A DNA stretch of 64,000 nucleotides from RBG-16-66-20 sp036262835. GTDB taxonomy: Bacteria > Pseudomonadota > Gammaproteobacteria > Burkholderiales > SG8-39. Positions within the stretch are counted from its first letter, which is position 1, and every line of letters starts with the position of its first letter. The translations under genes and the position numbers were made by a program. Below are positions 60,074 through 64,000 of the stretch, piece after piece. The stretch covers positions 22,573 to 86,572 of the forward strand of contig DATAID010000012.1 in assembly GCA_036262835.1 (NCBI GenBank), in the 5' to 3' direction. Below the pieces are notes generated by a model, which saw only the letters and a program-made list of their open reading frames with translations, made no database searches and was not told where the DNA came from.

Positions 60074-60924
60074 GGATCCTGCTCACCGGAAAAAGCGGAC
60101 AGATCGGGGGCGAGCTCGAGGCGCGGCTCGCGCCGATGGGCGAGCTCATCGCGCCCGGCCGCGCCGAGCTCGAGTTTCTCGACCTGCGCGCGCTGCAGCA
60201 GGAAGTGCGCTCGGTCCGGCCGACGCTCATCGTCAATGCCGCGGCCTATACCGCGGTCGATCGCGCCGAGTCCGAGCGCGACGCCGCTTTTGCGGTCAAC
60301 GCCGCGGCCGTGGGCGTGCTCGCCGAAGAGGCGAAAAAGCTCGGCGCGCTGCTCGTGCACTTTTCCACCGACTACGTGTTCGACGGCGAGAAGGCGGGGC
60401 CGTACAACGAGGACGATGCCGCGCGCCCGGTCAGCGTGTACGGCGAGTCGAAGCTCGCCGGCGAGCGCGCCGTCGCCGGCTCGGGCTGCCGCTACCTGAT
60501 CTTTCGCACGAGCTGGGTGTACTCGGCGCGCGGGCGCAACTTCGCGCGCGCCATCCTCGCCGCCGCGCGGGCAAACAAGGCGCTGCGCGTGGTCGACGAC
60601 CAGCGCGGCGCGCCGACGCCGGCGCACGCCGTCGCCGAGGCGGTCGTGCGCGCGCTCCGGGACAAGGAGCTTTCGCAGAAAACGGATCTGCTTTACCACC
60701 TGAGCATGGCGGGCGAGACGACCTGGCACGGCTTCGCCTGCGAGATCCTCAGGGGCGCCGGCCTCGAGCGCCCCGTCGCGGCAATCTCGAGCGCGGAATA
60801 CGGCGCTGCGGCGCGGCGCCCCGGAAATTCGCTTCTCGACAACTCGAGGCTCGAGCGCACGTTCGGCTTCGCCCTGCCGCACTGGCGCGCCGGGCTTGCT
60901 GCGCTTCTCCCGGCCATCCACTAA
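60070..60924 (+). CDS. rfbD: dTDP-4-dehydrorhamnose reductase
   Basis: Last step giving dTDP-L-rhamnose, 284 residues, from TTG 60070 in a TTGA overlap with rfbC. The N-terminal RILLTGKSGQIGGELEARL holds the NAD(P) motif. INAAAYTAVDRAESERD, STDYVFDGEKAGPYNEDDAARPVSVYGESKLAGERAV and FRTSWVYSARGRNFARAIL are all RfbD hallmarks. It completes the four-gene rhamnose pathway in this window. Confidence 0.95.
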   Translation: MRILLTGKSGQIGGELEARLAPMGELIAPGRAELEFLDLRALQQEVRSVRPTLIVNAAAYTAVDRAESERDAAFAVNAAAVGVLAEEAKKLGALLVHFSTDYVFDGEKAGPYNEDDAARPVSVYGESKLAGERAVAGSGCRYLIFRTSWVYSARGRNFARAILAAARANKALRVVDDQRGAPTPAHAVAEAVVRALRDKELSQKTDLLYHLSMAGETTWHGFACEILRGAGLERPVAAISSAEYGAAARRPGNSLLDNSRLERTFGFALPHWRAGLAALLPAIH

Positions 60925-60932
60925 GATTCCTC

Positions 60933-62015
60933 ATGGCCAAGGTCGCGCTCATCACCGGCATCACCGGGCAGGACGGCTCCTATCTCGCCGAGCTGCTGCT
61001 CGGCAAGGGCTACGTCGTGCACGGCATCAAGCGGCGCTCCTCGCTCTTCAACACCGAGCGCATCGACCACCTGTACCAGGATCCGCACATCGACGGGCGC
61101 AAGCTCATCCTGCACTACGGCGACATGACCGACTCGATGGCGCTCATGCGCGTGGTCGAAACGGCGCAGCCCGACGAGATCTACAACCTCGCCGCGCAGA
61201 GCCATGTCGCGGTCTCCTTCGAGGAGCCCGAGTACACCGCCAACGCCGACGGCCTGGGCGCGCTGCGCCTGCTGGAGGCGATGCGCATCCTCGGCCTCGG
61301 AAAGACGCGCTACTACCAGGCCTCGACCTCCGAGCTCTACGGCCTGGTGGCGGAAACGCCGCAGGACGAGAAGACGCCCTTTCATCCGCGCTCGCCCTAC
61401 GGCGTGGCGAAGCTCTACGCGCACTGGATCACCATCAACTACCGCGAGGCCTACGGGCTTTTCGCCTCGAACGGCATCCTGTTCAACCACGAGTCGCCGG
61501 TGCGCGGCGAGACCTTCGTCACGCGCAAGATCACGCGCGCGCTCGCGCGCATCAAGCTGGGGCTGGACGAGTGCCTGTACCTCGGCAACCTGGATGCGCG
61601 CCGCGACTGGGGCCACGCGCGCGACTACGTCGAGGCGATGTGGCGCATCCTGCAGCAGAAAAAGCCCGACGACTTCGTCATCGCCACCGGCGTGCAGCAC
61701 AGCGTGCGCGAGTTCGTCGAGGCCGCGGCCGCCGAGCTCGGGATGCGCCTCACCTGGCGCGGCAAGGGAAAAAGCGAGGCCGGGTTCGACGCGAAGGGCC
61801 GGCGCATCGTCGCCATCGACCCGCGCTACTTCCGCCCCGCGGAGGTCGACACGCTCCTTGGCAACGCCGCGCGCGCGCGCCGGCAGCTCGGCTGGAAGCC
61901 GCGCGTGAGCTTCAAAAAGCTCGTCGCCGAGATGGTGCAGGCCGACCTGCAGGCGGCCAGGGGCGATGCGCTCATGCGCCGCCGCGGCTATCGCGTCGCC
62001 GATCGCAAGGAATAG
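60933..62015 (+). CDS. gmd: GDP-mannose 4,6-dehydratase
   Basis: Converts GDP-D-mannose to GDP-4-keto-6-deoxy-D-mannose, 360 residues from ATG 60933. It shows ALITGITGQDGSYLAELLLGKGY, HGIKRRSSLFNTERIDHLY, YNLAAQSHVAVSFEEPEYTANADG, STSELYGLV (catalytic Thr/Ser-Glu), PYGVAKLYAHWITINYREAYGLF and NHESPVRGETFVTRKIT. All standard Gmd elements, including the tetramer Arg loop, are present. It is followed by fcl after 4 bp, so its product goes to GDP-L-fucose. Confidence 0.96.
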   Translation: MAKVALITGITGQDGSYLAELLLGKGYVVHGIKRRSSLFNTERIDHLYQDPHIDGRKLILHYGDMTDSMALMRVVETAQPDEIYNLAAQSHVAVSFEEPEYTANADGLGALRLLEAMRILGLGKTRYYQASTSELYGLVAETPQDEKTPFHPRSPYGVAKLYAHWITINYREAYGLFASNGILFNHESPVRGETFVTRKITRALARIKLGLDECLYLGNLDARRDWGHARDYVEAMWRILQQKKPDDFVIATGVQHSVREFVEAAAAELGMRLTWRGKGKSEAGFDAKGRRIVAIDPRYFRPAEVDTLLGNAARARRQLGWKPRVSFKKLVAEMVQADLQAARGDALMRRRGYRVADRKE

Positions 62016-62019
62016 CGCC

Positions 62020-62988
62020 GTGCAGGCGGGCGAGCGCATCTACGTCGCCGGCCATACCGGGCTCGCGGGCTCGGCGATCGTGCGCGCGCTCGCGCGCGCG
62101 GGCCACGCCGATCCCCTCGTGCGCCGCCATGCCGAACTCGAGCTCACCGACCAGGCCGCGGTGCGCGCTTTTTTCGCCAAGGAGCGGCCCGAGTACGTGT
62201 TCGTCGCCGCCGCGAAGGTGGGCGGCATCCTCGCCAACGACACCTATCCCGCGGATTTCATCGATGACAACCTCGGCGTGGAGCTGAACGTCATCCGCGA
62301 GGCGTGGCGCTCGGGCGTGAAGCGGCTTCTCTTTCTGGGCTCCTCGTGCATCTATCCGCGCGACTGTCCGCAGCCGATGAAGGAGGAGCACCTGCTCACC
62401 GGCCCGCTCGAGCCGACCAACCGTCCTTACGCGATCGCGAAGATCGCGGGGATCGAGCTTTGCTGGGCGCACAACCGCCAGCACGGCACGCGCTTTCTCG
62501 CCGCGATGCCGACCAACCTCTACGGGCCGGGCGACAGCTACGACCTCGCCCATTCGCACGTGCTCCCTGCGCTCATCCGGAAAATCCACGAGGCGAAGCT
62601 GCATGGCGAGCGCCAGGTCACGATCTGGGGCAGCGGCCGGCCGCGGCGCGAGTTCCTTTACTCCGACGACATGGCCGAGGCCTGCGTTCACCTCATGCGC
62701 CTGCCGGAAGAAGAATTCAATCGCGCGGTGGCGCCGGAGCGCGCGCCGCTCGTCAACATCGGCGCGGGGAGCGACCTGCCGATCGCCGAGCTCGCCGCGC
62801 TCACGGCCGAAGTGATCGGTTTTCGCGGCGAGTTCGTCTACGACTCGTCCAAGCCCGACGGCACGCCGCGCAAGCTCATGGACAGCTCGCGCATGGCCGC
62901 CCTCGGCTGGAAGCCGCGGGTCGGCTTGCGCGAGGGCATCGCGCTTGCCTACGAGGATTTCCGGCGCCGCTTCAGCCAGGCCGCCTAG
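62020..62988 (+). CDS. fcl: GDP-L-fucose synthase
   Basis: Bifunctional 3,5-epimerase/4-reductase producing GDP-L-fucose, 322 residues from GTG 62020. It shows IYVAGHTGLAGSAIVRALA, VFVAAAKVGGILANDTYPADFI, LFLGSSCIYPRDCPQPMKEEHLL, RPYAIAKIAGIELC (Tyr-Lys) and MPTNLYGPGDSYD, with the catalytic Cys and His positions intact. It ends with FRRRFSQAA, followed by a weak stem-loop at 62995-63016. Together with gmd it gives a second deoxysugar beside rhamnose. Confidence 0.95.
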   Translation: MQAGERIYVAGHTGLAGSAIVRALARAGHADPLVRRHAELELTDQAAVRAFFAKERPEYVFVAAAKVGGILANDTYPADFIDDNLGVELNVIREAWRSGVKRLLFLGSSCIYPRDCPQPMKEEHLLTGPLEPTNRPYAIAKIAGIELCWAHNRQHGTRFLAAMPTNLYGPGDSYDLAHSHVLPALIRKIHEAKLHGERQVTIWGSGRPRREFLYSDDMAEACVHLMRLPEEEFNRAVAPERAPLVNIGAGSDLPIAELAALTAEVIGFRGEFVYDSSKPDGTPRKLMDSSRMAALGWKPRVGLREGIALAYEDFRRRFSQAA

Positions 62989-62994
62989 TCCGCG

Positions 62995-63016
62995 ACGCGG
63001 CTTTTGTATGCCGCGT
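62995..63016 (+). terminator. Short stem-loop after fcl
   Basis: ACGCGGC at 62995-63001 and GCCGCGT at 63010-63016 pair perfectly around an 8-nt loop. The tail is TTAT rather than a long T-run, so the terminator is weak at best. Confidence 0.45.
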
Positions 63017-63023
63017 TTATGCA

Positions 63024-63077
63024 ATCTGTAACAGATGATCCCGGGCAAAGCGTGGAATACTCCGGCTCGTTCCACGC
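63024..63077 (+). promoter_or_regulatory. Two further dyads in the RTX gene leader
   Basis: ATCTGT-A-ACAGAT at 63024-63036 is a compact 13-bp operator-like dyad. GCGTGGAA (63050-63057) and TTCCACGC (63070-63077) form an 8-bp stem with a 12-nt loop. TTGTAT at 63004-63009 and TGTAAC at 63027-63032 give a plausible promoter at 17-bp spacing. The dyad would overlap its -10 box, and the second stem would be in the 5' leader of the RTX message. Confidence 0.5.
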
Positions 63078-63101
63078 AGGCGGAGCAAGGGGCAAAACGA
63101 C

Positions 63102-64000
63102 GTGACGACCATCAACGCAACGCTGCAGAGCGCGAGCTTTCCGGGAAGCCTGTTCGGGTCGGCGGATTTCCTCGGCTCGGTGAGCGACGCGGCCGCGGCG
63201 CTCGGCCAGGAACTCGACCTGGTGCTCGGCTCGAGCCCGACGCTCGTCTCGGCGACGCCCACCCTCATCGTCTTTTCGCTCGCCGGCACGACGGGCTCGA
63301 TCGGCGGCCAGTTCAGCTTCCGTCCGTTTCTCATCACCTCCTTCCAGTACAACCTGCCGAGCGGCGGCTCGATCGATTTCGCCGGCTCCTTCAGCGAGTC
63401 GGGCGGGGGCGCCGGGCATCTCACCTCGTTCCATCTCAACTCGCCGGCCGCCAGCGTCGGCTTTGCGGGCTCCGCGGATATCGACGCGTTCGGCCATATC
63501 AGCGGCTCGATCAGCAGCCTTACCCTCGGGATCGGGGGCGTCAGCGCGGGATTCACCGGCAACCTGCACCTCGATTCGGGCGGCGACCTGGCGGGCACCG
63601 TCTCCTCGCTTTTCCTTTCCGATGCCTCGGGAAACAGCTTCAGCGCGAGCGGCCTCACCCTCAACGTCGACGACTTCGACTCGATCCATTCGGCGAGCGA
63701 CATCGTCGCCGCGCTCGGCACGCAGCTCGCGGGGAACGACAACGTCACCCTCGACTTCGCCTTCGGCGCGACCCTCGACGCAGGCACGGGCGACGACATC
63801 GTGCGCGGCGGGCGCGGCGGTGACCATCTCTCGGGCGGCGACGGCGACGACTCGCTCTTCGGCCTGGCGGGCAACGACACGCTGGAGGGCGGCGCGGGCA
63901 ACGACACGCTGACGGGCGGCGCGGGCGACGACAGCTACGTGTACGACCCCGCGGACACGATCGTCGAAGCGCCGGGCGGCGGCTCGGACACCCTTCGCGT
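63102..64000 (+). CDS. RTX-type calcium-binding secreted protein (3' end beyond window)
   Basis: Open frame from GTG 63102 running off the right edge, about 299 residues visible. The first ~220 residues are glycine/serine-rich and probably beta-structured (TGSIGGQFSFRPFLITSFQYN), with no Sec signal, as expected for type I secretion. From about residue 226, GGxGxDxLx nonapeptides appear: GTGDDIVRG, GRGGDHLSG, GDGDDSLFG, LAGNDTLEG, GAGNDTLTG, GAGDDSYVY. These form the calcium beta-roll of RTX proteins. An AAGGGG stretch about nine bases upstream serves as ribosome-binding site. The N-terminal part is not recognised. The protein could be an adhesin, S-layer-like protein or enzyme. No secretion genes are in view. 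Confidence 0.82.
   Translation, partial: MTTINATLQSASFPGSLFGSADFLGSVSDAAAALGQELDLVLGSSPTLVSATPTLIVFSLAGTTGSIGGQFSFRPFLITSFQYNLPSGGSIDFAGSFSESGGGAGHLTSFHLNSPAASVGFAGSADIDAFGHISGSISSLTLGIGGVSAGFTGNLHLDSGGDLAGTVSSLFLSDASGNSFSASGLTLNVDDFDSIHSASDIVAALGTQLAGNDNVTLDFAFGATLDAGTGDDIVRGGRGGDHLSGGDGDDSLFGLAGNDTLEGGAGNDTLTGGAGDDSYVYDPADTIVEAPGGGSDTLR

Noticed and set aside
59835..60932. Upstream extension of gmd to an earlier start
   Set aside because: The extension runs out of frame through rfbC and rfbD; the Gmd N-terminus MAKVALITGITGQDGS begins at ATG 60933.

Overview
The window reads as a chromosomal segment of a GC-rich betaproteobacterium (Burkholderiales/Rhodocyclales type). Nearly every codon ends in G or C. 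Genes are packed head-to-tail with 4-base start/stop overlaps (ATGA, GTGA, TTGA), and GTG/TTG starts are common. The markers that fit this placement are a MerR-type LiuR with its operator, a class I PHA synthase, the order zapB-like/zapA/6S RNA/EVE/hemE, and a cobalamin riboswitch ahead of a btuB-like receptor. No rRNA, tRNA, CRISPR array, insertion sequence or prophage was recognised.

Region 1 (1-11.2 kb) is uptake and activation of organic acids or amino acids. It holds a Liv-type ABC transporter (substrate-binding protein cut by the left edge, livM, livH, livG) with an acyl-CoA synthetase embedded in the operon. These are followed by a PaaK-like ligase, a DsbA-fold isomerase, three crotonases and an SDR.

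Region 2 (11-23.6 kb) is a leucine/isovalerate (liu) operon read leftward from liuR: liuA, beta-carbonic anhydrase, thioesterase, nitronate-monooxygenase-like flavoprotein, thiolase, PaaI-like thioesterase, acyl-CoA dehydrogenase, an unexpected FkbM methyltransferase, liuB, liuC, liuD, liuE and a DUF1289 protein. Leucine-derived isovaleryl-CoA would go through LiuA, LiuBD, LiuC and LiuE to acetoacetate plus acetyl-CoA. Carbonic anhydrase would supply bicarbonate to the biotin carboxylase. A perfect 16-bp palindrome overlaps the liuR stop codon just ahead of liuA.

Region 3 (23.7-31 kb) holds an MBL-fold hydrolase coupled to phaC, an MFS transporter coupled to an orphan NitT/TauT-like binding protein, a cytosolic BtuF-like protein and an SDR that both lack ordinary start codons, and DsbA.

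Region 4 (31-40 kb) is housekeeping: SPOR protein, argS, priA, hemE, EVE protein, 6S RNA, zapA, a zapB-like gene, then the cobalamin riboswitch and a btuB-like gene.

Region 5 (40.3-63 kb) is a lipopolysaccharide/surface-glycan locus: three GT9 heptosyltransferase-like enzymes, several GT4/GT2 glycosyltransferases, msbA, an O-antigen ligase-like protein, an FkbM methyltransferase, an AsnB-like amidotransferase, a WecA-like initiating transferase, an alkaline-phosphatase-fold protein, the complete dTDP-L-rhamnose pathway (rfbBACD, with a Gmd-like gene inserted), and gmd plus fcl for GDP-L-fucose. The right edge cuts a GTG-initiated RTX protein.
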